Counted from the stretch's first letter, positions 27,875 through 37,179 are shown. The stretch is 64,000 nucleotides of DNA from Methanospirillum lacunae (GCF_003173355.1 NZ_QGMY01000002.1:868001-932000); one strand, 5' to 3'. Notes: generated by a model from the letters alone, not told the origin. Program-made: numbers and translations.

Positions 27875-28993
27875 ATGGATATCAGGGATTTCAGACTTGA
27901 GCGGTATATGGCACAACATGAATTTTCAGCGCCATTTCTACTCTGCTCTTCTGATTGCGAAACCTTGTCAATTCAGGATCTGTTAACGTTCGAAGATCAA
28001 TCTTATGAGAACTTTTTAAACCTCAAACTCGGGTACACGGAGGCTCCAGGATCACCAGAACTCCGAGAAGAAATTTCCGCATGGTATAATGCAATCGATT
28101 CTAATGATGTGATTGTCACATCAGGGGCTGAGGAAACGATATTCATTGCAATGCATGTTTTACTCAGATCCGGAGATCATGTTATCGTCCAGATGCCAGC
28201 TTATCAGTCCCTACATGAAATTCCAAAGTCTATTGGATGTCATGTTTCTCCTTGGCATATGGTCGAAAAAAACGGGGCGTGGCATCTGGACCTCGAAATT
28301 CTGCACGATCTAATTACACCCAACACAAAGGTATTGGTGATAAACTCCCCTCATAATCCAACAGGGTACCAATTCTCTGCATCTGACTGGGCAGAAATCG
28401 AAAAGATATGCTCAGATCACTCAATATTTATCATATCTGACGAGGTCTACCGTGGAATAGAACATAATCCAGATACAGCACTAAACCCGATGGCAGATAT
28501 GAGTGAGTCAGCCCTATCCATAGGAGTAATGTCAAAATCACTCGGTCTTGCAGGTTTGCGAATTGGATGGGTAGCTTCACAGAATGAAGAATTCAGAAAA
28601 AAATTTCAGGCCTTTAAAGATTACACAACAATATGTAACAGCGGCCCTTCGGAGTATCTTGCCAGGTTAGCATTAAAGTACAAGGATCAGATTATCAAGA
28701 ATAATCTTTCGATCATCCATGAAAATATGGATATCCTTCACACATTTTTCAAGAGTTACGCTGACCAGGTTACCTGGTCAGCTCCTATTGCCGGGTCCAC
28801 GGCATTTCCCAGGTTGGTATCAGACACACCTGTCGAAACCTTTTGTGATAAGGTCCGGAAGGATACGGGAGTACTCCTGCTTCCCGGGACAGTGTTCCAT
28901 GTTGAAACACCCCACTTCAGATTAGGATATGGAAGAAAAAACATGCCTGATATTTTAGGCAGGTTTGAACAGTATCTACAATCCCGGATCTAA
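27875..28993 (+). CDS. PLP-dependent class I/II aminotransferase
   Basis: This 372-residue fold-type I enzyme has 'TSGAEETIFIAMHVLL' near residue 82, the Asn-Pro-Thr-Gly motif in NSPHNPTGYQ (about 155), 'ISDEVYRGIEH' and the PLP-binding Lys in VMSKSLGLAGLRIGW (about 221). The C-terminal substrate Arg is in 'HFRLGYGR'. It transfers an amino group or acts as a related lyase; the sequence alone does not fix the substrate. The gene stands alone, 76 bases before the response regulator and on the same strand, so co-transcription with it is possible. Confidence 0.88.
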   Translation: MDIRDFRLERYMAQHEFSAPFLLCSSDCETLSIQDLLTFEDQSYENFLNLKLGYTEAPGSPELREEISAWYNAIDSNDVIVTSGAEETIFIAMHVLLRSGDHVIVQMPAYQSLHEIPKSIGCHVSPWHMVEKNGAWHLDLEILHDLITPNTKVLVINSPHNPTGYQFSASDWAEIEKICSDHSIFIISDEVYRGIEHNPDTALNPMADMSESALSIGVMSKSLGLAGLRIGWVASQNEEFRKKFQAFKDYTTICNSGPSEYLARLALKYKDQIIKNNLSIIHENMDILHTFFKSYADQVTWSAPIAGSTAFPRLVSDTPVETFCDKVRKDTGVLLLPGTVFHVETPHFRLGYGRKNMPDILGRFEQYLQSRI

Positions 28994-29069
28994 TTTATAT
29001 GAGATCGATATATCCCACAGATTTAATCAAGGTGCAGGGTCAAATAAGTTTAATCGAAGAGACCTAATC

Positions 29070-29693
29070 ATGTCGGTAGAAATCCTAGTTGTTGATGATG
29101 AACCTGCTCTCAACGAGCTTTTTGTTATCGGCCTGAAAAAATACGGGTTTTCTACAGAGGGAGTACTCGGAGGCAGAGAATGTCTGGATCTACTCAAAGA
29201 TGAATACAGGCCTGACCTAATTCTACTCGATATGATGATGGAACCTATGGATGGATGGGAAACTCTCCATCATATCAAGGCAGACCCGGATTTTCGTAAG
29301 ATTCCGGTAATCATGCAGACCGGAAAAAACCTGACTTTTAAAGAAGCTGAACAATTTTCATACTATATTGAGGATTACATCATGAAGCCGATTACCCCCA
29401 AGCGTTGTGTCGACATTATTAATGAAATCCTTGAAAAGCAACGAATAATACAGGCACTTATAGATAAAGCACATGCGAAGGGATGCTCTGAAAGTGAGAT
29501 TGATCACTTTGTTACAATTCATCGTGCCAATGATGTGTCAGGAAGGCTAATGCATCTACTTGAAGATCGATATGGTTCATCTACAGGTGAACAGGATCCT
29601 GATTCATACGGGCCTGAAGATTTCCAGATTTTTAGATCAAAAATCAAAGCAGAATATGATCTTCTCATTCAGAATATGGGCATTAATACCTGA
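29070..29693 (+). CDS. Single-domain response regulator with short helical tail
   Basis: The start is the ATG at 29070, which begins directly at the receiver domain. The receiver (1-120) has the acidic pair D9-D10, phospho-acceptor D54 in LLDMMM, T84 and K106, so it is fully equipped for phosphorylation. The remaining 85 residues are charged and helical with no DNA-binding or enzyme motif; the segment 'SESEIDHFVTIHRANDVSGRL' may be a partner-binding helix bundle. No histidine kinase gene is in the window. It probably works through protein contact, as CheY-like proteins do. A hairpin and T-run follow the stop. Confidence 0.88.
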   Translation: MSVEILVVDDEPALNELFVIGLKKYGFSTEGVLGGRECLDLLKDEYRPDLILLDMMMEPMDGWETLHHIKADPDFRKIPVIMQTGKNLTFKEAEQFSYYIEDYIMKPITPKRCVDIINEILEKQRIIQALIDKAHAKGCSESEIDHFVTIHRANDVSGRLMHLLEDRYGSSTGEQDPDSYGPEDFQIFRSKIKAEYDLLIQNMGINT

Positions 29694-29719
29694 TTTCCTT
29701 TCAGGAAAATGCCCTTTTT
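29694..29719 (+). terminator. Terminator after response regulator
   Basis: TTTCC and GGAAA (29694-29698 and 29704-29708) form a short hairpin, followed by T6 at 29714-29719. It ends the plus-strand unit before the convergent ligase gene. Confidence 0.45.
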
Positions 29720-29741
29720 TAAAGACCAGCAGCCTTAAAAA

Positions 29742-31808
29742 TCATGGTGATGGTTTTGTGGGACTATCCAGATTACAGGATTCAAGGATTGCCCCAACAG
29801 TTCTGAATGCATCCTGAAGATCCTGATAATTTGGAATATGTGCTTCCCCAAGCATATCAATAGCTGACTTCATAGAGTCACCTCCGAGAAGACATCCAAC
29901 CACCATGCTATGAGTAAACCTGGAGAGTCTGATCATCTCATGAGCAAGGTTTTTAGGATCCATCATAGCCACCGGTGCAGTGATTACTACAGCAATATCC
30001 CAGAGATGTTGGTACTTAATCATTACATCAAATACTCGGGCAAAACGTGAAGCATTACTATCCCCGAGGAGATCAACCGGATTTTTATGAGACCAGGAAT
30101 CAGGGAGAATACTATTGAGTTCTTCAATAACCTGATCAGACAGTGTGATCATCTCCATCGCACTCTTTTCTGCATAGTCTGAAGCAAGTACTCCAAATCC
30201 TCCTGCGTTGGTGAGGATGATCGTTCTTTTCCCTTTGGGATAACCTTCAGAAACCACAAGACGGGCAATATCAAAGGCCTCCGCGAGAGAATAGGCAGGG
30301 ATCACCCCACTCTGCTTAAAAGCTGCAATGTATGTTTCATAACTCCCTGCAAGGGATCCGGTATGCGACGAAGCAGCTTCACGACCTCTTACTGAAGAAC
30401 CAGACTTAAGTGCGATCACCGGTTTTCTTCCCCTCATATTTTTGGCATATGCCAAAAATGCATGCCCGTCACGGATCTCCTCGACATACAGGATAACAGC
30501 ATAGGTATGTGGGTCCTGATCAAGAACCTGCAAATACTCTAAAAATCCCATGTCGGTCTGGTTTCCTACACTAATGACAGATGAAAAACCTATGCGGCGG
30601 GAAATTGACCAGTCTAGAACCGTTGTAATGATGGCACCACTTTGAGAAATGAATCCAATTTGGCCAGAAAGTGGAGACTGTACATCAAAAGTTGCATTCA
30701 GGTCCAGTGGCGGGATAATGATACCCAAACAGTTCGGACCGACTATCCTTATTCCTGTCTCTCTGGCTACCTTAAGCAGTTCTTCTTCAAGTTCTCTTCC
30801 TGCATCACCGGTCTCTTTGAATCCGGCAGTCAGGATCACTGCAGATTTTACTCCCTTCTCTCCTGCTTCTTTAACAATATCAGGAACTGTTACTGCAGGG
30901 GTTGCAATAACCACCATCTCAACAGGGCTCGGAATAGAACTAATGGTAGGATAGACTTTTTTACCAAGAATATCACCAGCGTTCGGATTGACCGGGTAGA
31001 GTTCGCCCTGGAAGTTCAGAAGATTACGAAAGACAGCATATCCGACCTTCCCCGGAGTTCGTGATGCTCCAACTACTGCAATAGAGGAAGGATGGAGAAG
31101 GTCCGGAACCGGTGAAAGAATCTGTGGAGTGACCTGGGGTTTTTCAGGTGTAGATTTTATAAATATCCGGGCGTCTACTGCACATGCACCATTATCCCAG
31201 AGGACAAGCGGGTTGATATCAAATTCAACTATTCTTTCATCTTCAAGAAATAATCTGCCAATCTTTTCCAGTATATCCACGAGGGTCTGCTCATCAAGAG
31301 GTTTATGCCCACGATAACCAGATATCAGCCGGTATCCAGCCATCTCATGGATCATGGCTCTGTATTCAGGTGCGTCTACAGGCAGAACTCTCATTGAGAA
31401 ATCATGAAGGAGTTCGACAAAAATTCCACCCATCCCCACAGTGAGTACCTTACCGAATGCTGAATCTATTTTTCCTCCGATGAGCAGTTCGGTTCCTGAT
31501 TTCATTTCCTGTTCGACAAGATACCCGCTAATTACTGCTTGAGAATCATATGTAGCAACCTTTTGATCAATATCCAGAAGGGCTTCAACAAGTGCCTCAT
31601 GACTGGCAATATGCAGAACTACTCCCCCTGCGTCTGTTTTATGGATAATTTGTCCAGAGACAACCTTTACAACAACGGGAAATCCGATGTCTTCAGCAGC
31701 AACTGCTGCCTCCTCATGGGTGGTCACAAACCGGTATGCCGGAACCGGAATACCATACCTGGTGAGTAGTTCGTACCCATCCTTTTCAGTAAGCAGCCGC
31801 CTATCCAT
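29742..31808 (-). CDS. ADP-forming acyl/acetyl-CoA synthetase, beta-alpha fusion
   Basis: This 688-residue enzyme interconverts acyl-CoA, ADP and phosphate with acid, CoA and ATP. The ATP-grasp (beta) part comes first (about 1-220: 'VVKVVSGQIIHKTDAGGV', 'VEFDINPLVLW'). The alpha part follows, with a CoA-binding Rossmann domain (about 235-330, 'VVGASRTPGKVGYAVFRNL') and the ligase domain holding the phospho-His in SSHTGSLAGS (about 480). Archaeal ACDs occur as separate subunits or as fusions in either order. Here the beta-alpha order is complete. The start codon is ATG at 31808. It may work opposite to the AMP-forming synthetase at 23.8 kb. Confidence 0.92.
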   Translation of the reverse strand: MDRRLLTEKDGYELLTRYGIPVPAYRFVTTHEEAAVAAEDIGFPVVVKVVSGQIIHKTDAGGVVLHIASHEALVEALLDIDQKVATYDSQAVISGYLVEQEMKSGTELLIGGKIDSAFGKVLTVGMGGIFVELLHDFSMRVLPVDAPEYRAMIHEMAGYRLISGYRGHKPLDEQTLVDILEKIGRLFLEDERIVEFDINPLVLWDNGACAVDARIFIKSTPEKPQVTPQILSPVPDLLHPSSIAVVGASRTPGKVGYAVFRNLLNFQGELYPVNPNAGDILGKKVYPTISSIPSPVEMVVIATPAVTVPDIVKEAGEKGVKSAVILTAGFKETGDAGRELEEELLKVARETGIRIVGPNCLGIIIPPLDLNATFDVQSPLSGQIGFISQSGAIITTVLDWSISRRIGFSSVISVGNQTDMGFLEYLQVLDQDPHTYAVILYVEEIRDGHAFLAYAKNMRGRKPVIALKSGSSVRGREAASSHTGSLAGSYETYIAAFKQSGVIPAYSLAEAFDIARLVVSEGYPKGKRTIILTNAGGFGVLASDYAEKSAMEMITLSDQVIEELNSILPDSWSHKNPVDLLGDSNASRFARVFDVMIKYQHLWDIAVVITAPVAMMDPKNLAHEMIRLSRFTHSMVVGCLLGGDSMKSAIDMLGEAHIPNYQDLQDAFRTVGAILESCNLDSPTKPSP

Positions 31809-31875
31809 TGTATCTCCTGCGTATGTGTCAGCATAGGCAACTCAATCAGATAAGCGTTGTGTGAAAAAATAAGAT

Positions 31876-32229
31876 TCAGATATTCTGAAGAAGAGCTTGA
31901 AAAATTCCCTTACGAAGAACTTCTCTTGTAACTGGCAGATCCGTGGAGACAGGAGTGAGACTACCCAGTGATTTTGAATTGATGAAAAATTCTGATGAAC
32001 CTGGTGCGATATCAGCGCTGATGGTATTATTGAAGAAGATCATTTCAACGCCTGATACAGCAAGATCACTGGAAAGGGTATGAATACATTCTTCAATCTC
32101 TTTCACTTTCTCTTCGGGAGTGTCTTTGTGGCGCCATTCAATCTTTAACGTTATCTTCTCAATACTACCGCCACACCCTGTGCAGGATTCACATTTATCC
32201 GGTGTACACCCGGCTTCGGCCTGTTCCAT
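31876..32229 (-). CDS. Small Cys-rich protein, DUF2703-like
   Basis: The product is 117 residues from the ATG at 32229, with CAGGTGA 6 bases upstream; a GTG at 32238 is the alternative. The N-terminus has CTPDKCESCTGCGG, a cluster of four Cys that could hold a metal or an iron-sulphur centre. The rest alternates beta and helix: 'KITLKIEWRHKD', 'CIHTLSSDLAVSGVEMIFFNN', and a final helix. The pattern resembles DUF2703, a thioredoxin-like family of anaerobes, but I am not certain. It lies 67 bases upstream of the ligase gene on the same strand and may be co-transcribed. Confidence 0.55.
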   Translation of the reverse strand: MEQAEAGCTPDKCESCTGCGGSIEKITLKIEWRHKDTPEEKVKEIEECIHTLSSDLAVSGVEMIFFNNTISADIAPGSSEFFINSKSLGSLTPVSTDLPVTREVLRKGIFQALLQNI

Positions 32230-32810
32230 TATAGTCACCTGAATTTACTCATAGTAGTGTATGGCATTACATTTTGAAATTGTTCTCTATTCCAATCCAA
32301 CGCTTTTCAAAATATACTATAGAATTTTTCCAGGTTCTGTTCTATAATCGTATTGCATTGCGTTATCAGGATGAAACGTCACTTATTTTTTTCGATAAGT
32401 GAGGGAATTTTGATAATGGTGATCCATCATCATGATGACGATAAGAAAAAGGGGGTTTTGTGTGCAACCTTCAGCCGGGCTTGGATGGATCAGGTATGTA
32501 TATTGGGGGGGTTTTGGAGTTCTGATTCTGGTGACTTGTGCGCCCCGGCTTTGGGCTTTGCACAAGTATTCCTCACACTGAAGGATATTTGAACTTTACA
32601 GAAACAGGGCGAAAGTATTTTTCAATTTTATACATATTTCAGAATAAATTGCATGAAAGCCTCAATTTTAATTTAATCTCAAATTTTAATACATAAATAA
32701 CATTCATCACTTTCGTCCTAAAAATTAAGTTAAAATTTAGCGAAGAAAAAAACCGGTTTTCACCCGTAAAGATAATTGGTTTCTCCCGGTGATCTTATCT
32801 GACAAACATC
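32230..32810. other. Long intergenic region with a GC-rich island
   Basis: This 581-base gap is AT-rich except for roughly 32450-32590, which is GC-rich and palindromic (see the candidate RNA). AATATACTATA at about 32310-32320 could be a plus-strand TATA box. A 79-residue frame covers the island but has odd low-complexity content (HHHDDDKKK) and no ribosome site, so I do not call it. The last 200 bases before dinB are very AT-rich and hold its promoter. Confidence 0.35.
32461..32584 (+). ncRNA. Candidate structured RNA with alternative pairings
   Basis: TGTGCAA (32461-32467) pairs with TTGCACA (32558-32564), and AGCCGGG (32473-32479) with CCCGGCT (32544-32550). Together they form a two-part stem over a 64-base loop. 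CCTTCAG (32468-32474) can instead pair with CTGAAGG (32578-32584). The two folds share bases 32473-32474, so they exclude each other, as in a switch. The block is much richer in GC than its flanks, a classic sign of archaeal RNA genes. Orientation is not proved. It does not match the SRP RNA or RNase P RNA signatures I know. Confidence 0.35.
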
Positions 32811-33884
32811 ATGGAAAATCAGATTATCGCCCATCTTGACATGGATTCATTCTATGCTTCTGTTGAGATCCGTGATGATCCCTCTCTTACAGGACAACCG
32901 GTCGTAGTTGGCTCTGATCCTCAGGAGGGAAAAGGACGCGGTGTGATCAGCACATGCTCATATGAAGCACGAAGATATGGTCTCCATTCAGGGATGCCGA
33001 TATCTCAGGCATGGCAACTCTGCCCCCATGCCGTATATATTCGTCCAAGTGGAAAATACAGCATTGTTTCTGCTCGAATTATGGAAATCCTGCAGTATTA
33101 TACGCAACATCTTGAACAGGTTAGTATAGATGAAGCATATCTTGATTTTTCTGACTGTGGTTCCTATGATCAAGCAGAAGAACGAGCTTTTTTTATTAAA
33201 AAAGTTTTACAGGAACATGAAGGGTTGAGTTGTTCAATAGGGATTGCACCGGCCCGTTCCTACGCAAAAATTGCATCAGACCTACAGAAACCTAATGGCT
33301 TGACCATCATCCGACCAGATAATCTAAAAAAAATAATATCCTCTCTTACTGTCGATAAGATTCCAGGGATCGGAAAAAAGTCATACGCACTGCTACAATC
33401 GCGTAAATTATCTACATTTAAAGATCTTGCTGAAGCAGACATTCAACTTCTTCAGGAAATTTTTGGAGCATGGGCAGTGCGAGTTCAGGATATTGCATCT
33501 GGCAATGATATCTCCGGACTTAAGGATCAGGGACCACGTCAATCCATCGGGAGGGAGACAACCTTTGCCGAAGATACTACTGATCCGGATCTGATATCAA
33601 CAACCCTCGATGATTTGGCACGGTCACTTCATGCAGAACTGCTTAGAGTTCACGCACGAACAAGGACAGTAGGTATTCGTATACGATACACAGGTTTTGT
33701 TACATACACCAGATCAGTCTCGCTATCCCATGCTGATGATAATCTGGCGTCAATCATGAAAGCTGCACATTCATTGATTGAAGAGTGTTGGGAAGGAAAA
33801 CCAGTACGTCTGATCGGGATAAGACTCTCTGGTCTCGTGTATCATGATCCTAAACAGTGTACTCTGGATCAATTCTTCAGTTAA
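32811..33884 (+). CDS. dinB: DNA polymerase IV (Y family)
   Basis: This 357-residue translesion polymerase has catalytic acids in HLDMDSFYASVE (D10, D12) and SIDEAYLD (D107, E108). 'GVISTCSYEARRYGLHSGMP' marks the finger region, the helix-hairpin-helix 'VDKIPGIGKKSYALL' follows at about 180, and the little-finger domain covers about 240-345. The C-terminus 'CTLDQFFS' resembles a PCNA-binding peptide (QFFS in place of QxxLxxFF), so clamp docking is likely. It is full length. It converges with the permease gene; only 26 bases separate the stops. Confidence 0.95.
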   Translation: MENQIIAHLDMDSFYASVEIRDDPSLTGQPVVVGSDPQEGKGRGVISTCSYEARRYGLHSGMPISQAWQLCPHAVYIRPSGKYSIVSARIMEILQYYTQHLEQVSIDEAYLDFSDCGSYDQAEERAFFIKKVLQEHEGLSCSIGIAPARSYAKIASDLQKPNGLTIIRPDNLKKIISSLTVDKIPGIGKKSYALLQSRKLSTFKDLAEADIQLLQEIFGAWAVRVQDIASGNDISGLKDQGPRQSIGRETTFAEDTTDPDLISTTLDDLARSLHAELLRVHARTRTVGIRIRYTGFVTYTRSVSLSHADDNLASIMKAAHSLIEECWEGKPVRLIGIRLSGLVYHDPKQCTLDQFFS

Positions 33885-33910
33885 AAAACGTACAATACAA
33901 ACTGGAAAAA

Positions 33911-35305
33911 TCAGGGGTAAAAGTACTGGATCGCAAACGCGACCATGTACGTCAAGACCCCGAATATCACCTGGGGGATAGTGTAACGCTTAAAGACAGT
34001 CTTCACATCATCCCCAGTTGTCCGGTGAAGCAGCCAGAAATAGGGATCTGTAACAAAGCAGATGACTCCTGCTCCTGCGATGATCATCAGGAAAAGTGCC
34101 AACGGGTTCATCATCGGAGGAATACCAGTACTGGCAATTATCTGCGCGGTAAGTATCGAGGTGACGATACGGGATCCCTGGGCAGTCTGAATGAGAGCTG
34201 CCATTACAAAGGGAATCAAAATGAGCGGAACATTTTGTGCAAGCACTACCAGTGAATCCTGGGCAAATGTACTCTGGGTGATCACATATCCAAGTGCTCC
34301 GGCCCCGCAGATGTCAAAAATTACAACTCCTGCATGCTTTGCTCCGGATACAAATCCCGTCCATCTGTTTTCAGGTAGTGCTACCATTACAGCAGCAATC
34401 ATTCCTGCAAACATAATGAACTGAACCAGTGTGAAATGCGAGAGATGAAGAAGAAATAGACCGACCGGTATTGCAGCAAATATTACCAGAAATGGCACCC
34501 AAGCCTTTGGATGAAATTTACCAGTGCAAAGACCCGAATCAATCTCACATCCGGGTTGTACATACTTTTGATCTGAATAACCACTCTCCTCAAGCCCCCA
34601 TTCAGCACCTTCTGACCCTTCTGATATGATTTCGGATTCGGCCTTTTCAGTTTTCCCAGGAATCAGTGAACTTGGCTGAATATCCGATATTTGCTCTGTT
34701 ACTTTAGGGGCCCTCCATTTGGTCCACCAAATCAGAAGACCCAGAAAAATCACCGAGAGGGTGATCGTTACCATGTCAAAAGTTAATGGGGTGAGGTGTT
34801 TAGGTCCAAAAGTGTCAAAGAGCGGAAAAGTGACTGGAGTAGGATAGACAAATGCTACACCAAGTGTACTACCTAGAGCTACCAGATACATAAGGCTAGA
34901 CTGGCGCTTTTTATCAGGAGCTAAGTGAGAAAGCACTGGCTGGAGAATCATGTAAGCTGTGATCGGACAAGTTGAAGGAACAGCGATAATATATCCAGCA
35001 AATCCAGAAAGTGAGAGCGGGCTTTTAAGGACTTTTCTGATATCTGAAACGATCTGTTGAATATAACCCTGTTCAACAAGATATTTTGCGATAACTGAAC
35101 CAGCAAGAATTGGTATTCCCAGACTATTAAAAACACTTGCGCAGCCTGTTGCAACCTGTGTAAAAACCGCATCGGGATTCCCACCAACTGCAAATCCGAA
35201 TGCCACCGCACCACCAACAAGGGTGATAAAAGGAGGTACACGGAATTTTATCCCTATCACAGAGATAAGAATGATAATGATGAAAAATATCTGCAGGGTG
35301 TACAT
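33911..35305 (-). CDS. GntP-family permease
   Basis: This 464-residue integral membrane protein has about 12 hydrophobic helices. 'FIIIILISVIGIKFRVPPFITLVGGA' at the start and 'GFAGYIIAVPSTCPITAYMIL', then 'GSTLGVAFVYPTPVT', match the gluconate:H+ symporter family, as does the long hydrophilic loop near 205-260. GntP proteins carry gluconate or other hydroxy acids with protons. Which acid a methanogen would import is unclear, and no sugar-acid catabolic gene is adjacent. The unusually long acidic loop (EKAESEIISEGSEGAE) is a family variation. Confidence 0.75.
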   Translation of the reverse strand: MYTLQIFFIIIILISVIGIKFRVPPFITLVGGAVAFGFAVGGNPDAVFTQVATGCASVFNSLGIPILAGSVIAKYLVEQGYIQQIVSDIRKVLKSPLSLSGFAGYIIAVPSTCPITAYMILQPVLSHLAPDKKRQSSLMYLVALGSTLGVAFVYPTPVTFPLFDTFGPKHLTPLTFDMVTITLSVIFLGLLIWWTKWRAPKVTEQISDIQPSSLIPGKTEKAESEIISEGSEGAEWGLEESGYSDQKYVQPGCEIDSGLCTGKFHPKAWVPFLVIFAAIPVGLFLLHLSHFTLVQFIMFAGMIAAVMVALPENRWTGFVSGAKHAGVVIFDICGAGALGYVITQSTFAQDSLVVLAQNVPLILIPFVMAALIQTAQGSRIVTSILTAQIIASTGIPPMMNPLALFLMIIAGAGVICFVTDPYFWLLHRTTGDDVKTVFKRYTIPQVIFGVLTYMVAFAIQYFYP

Positions 35306-35495
35306 TGAATAATATCACTCCTGATATAATATCAAATACCGTTCAGAATGAAATCCGACCACCATACGCTTGAAGAAGCAATTTATATAATTATTAGGAG
35401 GTTGTTTCCGGATAAACAGGTGCGCAGAGAACAGGGAGGCTTACAGAGAAGAAACGAAAGAGTTGATAAATCCAAGAAGAAAAGAATACTACATA

Positions 35496-35795
35496 ATGAT
35501 GGGGGGTCAATTTGAGAAGGGGCGGTGGGTGGAAGAACCTACACAACAGGCATCTGCTACGGGATCACCGGATGATCTTACAGAAAGGCTTAGTCAAGCA
35601 AAGGCTTCATTTGGGAAAGGTTTAGATGAGCTTCTCTCAGTCGGCAAGGAACTACTGACAACTCAGGAAGGCCGAAAGCATATTGGCAGAAGTATGGATC
35701 AGACAGGTGCTGAGATCATGGGAACCCTTGAGGAGACTGCCAGAAAGGCAACAGAATACATCTCTAGCGTTCTCGAACAGAAACGCAAAGACTGA
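35496..35795 (+). CDS. Conserved small protein, unknown function
   Basis: The ATG at 35496 gives 99 residues starting MMGGQFEKGRWVEEP; a TTG at 35463 is also in frame. The N-terminus is polar. From about residue 30 there is a long amphipathic helix region ('LTERLSQAKASFGKGLDELLSVGKELL') and a second ('TGAEIMGTLEETARKATEYIS'). It has no Cys, signal peptide or membrane helix. It may be a helical cytoplasmic protein that coats or associates with a partner. ATTTATATAA at 35381-35390 is a good TATA box, giving a leader of about 85 bases. A second small gene follows 46 bases later. Confidence 0.6.
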   Translation: MMGGQFEKGRWVEEPTQQASATGSPDDLTERLSQAKASFGKGLDELLSVGKELLTTQEGRKHIGRSMDQTGAEIMGTLEETARKATEYISSVLEQKRKD

Positions 35796-35841
35796 AATAA
35801 CACAATACAAAACGCCATCTGCAGGCTTTCATAATACATTC

Positions 35842-36084
35842 ATGCCTAAATGGTTAGATACCGGATCACAACTTCTTAATCTGGATTATATTGCCAAATT
35901 TCAGGTTATAGAGATGACCCGGGAAGTAAAGGGTCAGGTCATCGTGGAAAAGGCTGTACTGAAGGCCATGATGAAAGACGGGGAACAAATAAACATTGCA
36001 GCATTTAAGAACCGGATGGATGCGGTGACATGGATGAGAACCAGACTCCGTAACAGTGAAGAAAAAGTGATCCAGGTTCGATAA
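35842..36084 (+). CDS. Small basic protein (80 aa), unknown function
   Basis: The ATG at 35842 encodes 80 residues, MPKWLDTGSQLLNLDYIAKF... ending KVIQVR. The order looks like strand-strand-strand-helix: 'FQVIEMTREV', 'GQVIVEKAVLKAMM', 'EQINIAAF', then a Lys/Arg-rich helix 'MDAVTWMRTRLRN'. This is a compact alpha-beta fold, but I do not recognise the family. It lies 46 bases after the previous small gene and is probably in its transcript. Confidence 0.55.
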   Translation: MPKWLDTGSQLLNLDYIAKFQVIEMTREVKGQVIVEKAVLKAMMKDGEQINIAAFKNRMDAVTWMRTRLRNSEEKVIQVR

Positions 36085-36195
36085 TTACTACCATTTCTCA
36101 TATTCTCTAGCAGAACGAGATAATCATCAGTGTTTTATTTGTTTTTTGGCTACCTTTGGGCAAAATTTATCTGCCTTAACTGTGAGTGAGATTGC

Positions 36196-37107
36196 ATGAG
36201 TAAATCCATTTATGTACCTCTGGATGTACCAAAAGATCAACAGAAAACCTATACCAGCAATTTTAAAACTATTACCCATGAATCAGGAAGGCTCATGCTC
36301 TTTGCCGGGGATCAGAAGATTGAGCACCTGAACGCAGATTTTTTTGGTGATGGAATTCATAAAGACGACAACGATCCCGAGCATCTCTTTCGTATAGCTG
36401 CAAAAGCTAAGATCGGATGTTTTGCAACTCAACTCGGACTTATTGCGCGATATGGTGCAGACTATCCCGATGTTCCCTATCTTGTCAAAATTAATTCTAA
36501 AACCAATCTGGTTGGTACATCACAACAGGAACCGTCATCAGGCCTTTTAAACACTGTAGAACAAGTAGTCAGATTTAGAAAAAGCAGCGGTTTAAAAATT
36601 GGCGGGATCGGTTATACAATATATCTTGGATCAGAGGCTGAATCAGAGATGCTGTCAGCAGCTGCTAACGCAATCTTTGAAGCACACCAAAACGGTCTCG
36701 TAACTGTGCTATGGATATATCCAAGAGGAAAAGCAGTCAAGGATGAGAAAGATCCACACCTTATTGCAGGTGCCGCAGGTGTTGCAGCATGTCTAGGTTC
36801 TGATTTTGTGAAAGTAAACCCACCAAAGAAAGAGGGGGCATCATCTGTTGAACTGATGAAGGAAGCAACTCTGGCAGCAGGAAGAACCAAAGTAGTCTGT
36901 GCGGGAGGTTCAAGCGTTGATGGAGAAATTTTCCTGAAACAACTCTGGGAACAGATCCACATCGGTGGTTGTGCTGGTAATGCAACCGGACGGAACATCC
37001 ATCAAAAAAGCCTTGATGAAGCCGTCAGGATGTGTAATGCAATCTATGCAATCACCGTTCAGGATGCATCAATTGAAGAAGCAGTAAAAATATACGAAAA
37101 AAAGTGA
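36196..37107 (+). CDS. Class I fructose-bisphosphate aldolase family enzyme
   Basis: This 303-residue member of the DeoC/FbaB (beta/alpha)8 aldolase family has 'MLFAGDQKIEHL' near residue 35, 'GIGYTIYLGSEAE', 'LWIYPRGK' and the Schiff-base Lys region SDFVKVNPPKK (about 199-209). 'VVCAGGSSVDGE' binds phosphate. In methanogens such enzymes catalyse fructose-1,6-bisphosphate cleavage or formation in gluconeogenesis. The related ADH synthase (aromatic amino acid route) shares the fold, so the exact reaction is not certain. ATG at 36196; single gene with T8 after the stop near 37134. Confidence 0.82.
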   Translation: MSKSIYVPLDVPKDQQKTYTSNFKTITHESGRLMLFAGDQKIEHLNADFFGDGIHKDDNDPEHLFRIAAKAKIGCFATQLGLIARYGADYPDVPYLVKINSKTNLVGTSQQEPSSGLLNTVEQVVRFRKSSGLKIGGIGYTIYLGSEAESEMLSAAANAIFEAHQNGLVTVLWIYPRGKAVKDEKDPHLIAGAAGVAACLGSDFVKVNPPKKEGASSVELMKEATLAAGRTKVVCAGGSSVDGEIFLKQLWEQIHIGGCAGNATGRNIHQKSLDEAVRMCNAIYAITVQDASIEEAVKIYEKK

Positions 37108-37179
37108 AGAGCAATCTCTAACCTTACATCTGATTTTTTTAATTTTTACGATTATTTGTTACTTTTTCTTTTAGCGGGG

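Noticed and set aside
32353-32592. A 79-residue frame through the GC-rich island, including HHHDDDKKK
   Set aside because: No ribosome site, odd composition, and the DNA is strongly palindromic. A structured RNA explains the island better, though a protein is not excluded.
35683-35841. Longer version of the 80-residue gene starting at 35683
   Set aside because: The extra 53 codons overlap the preceding small gene in another frame and look random; the ATG at 35842 begins the coherent part.
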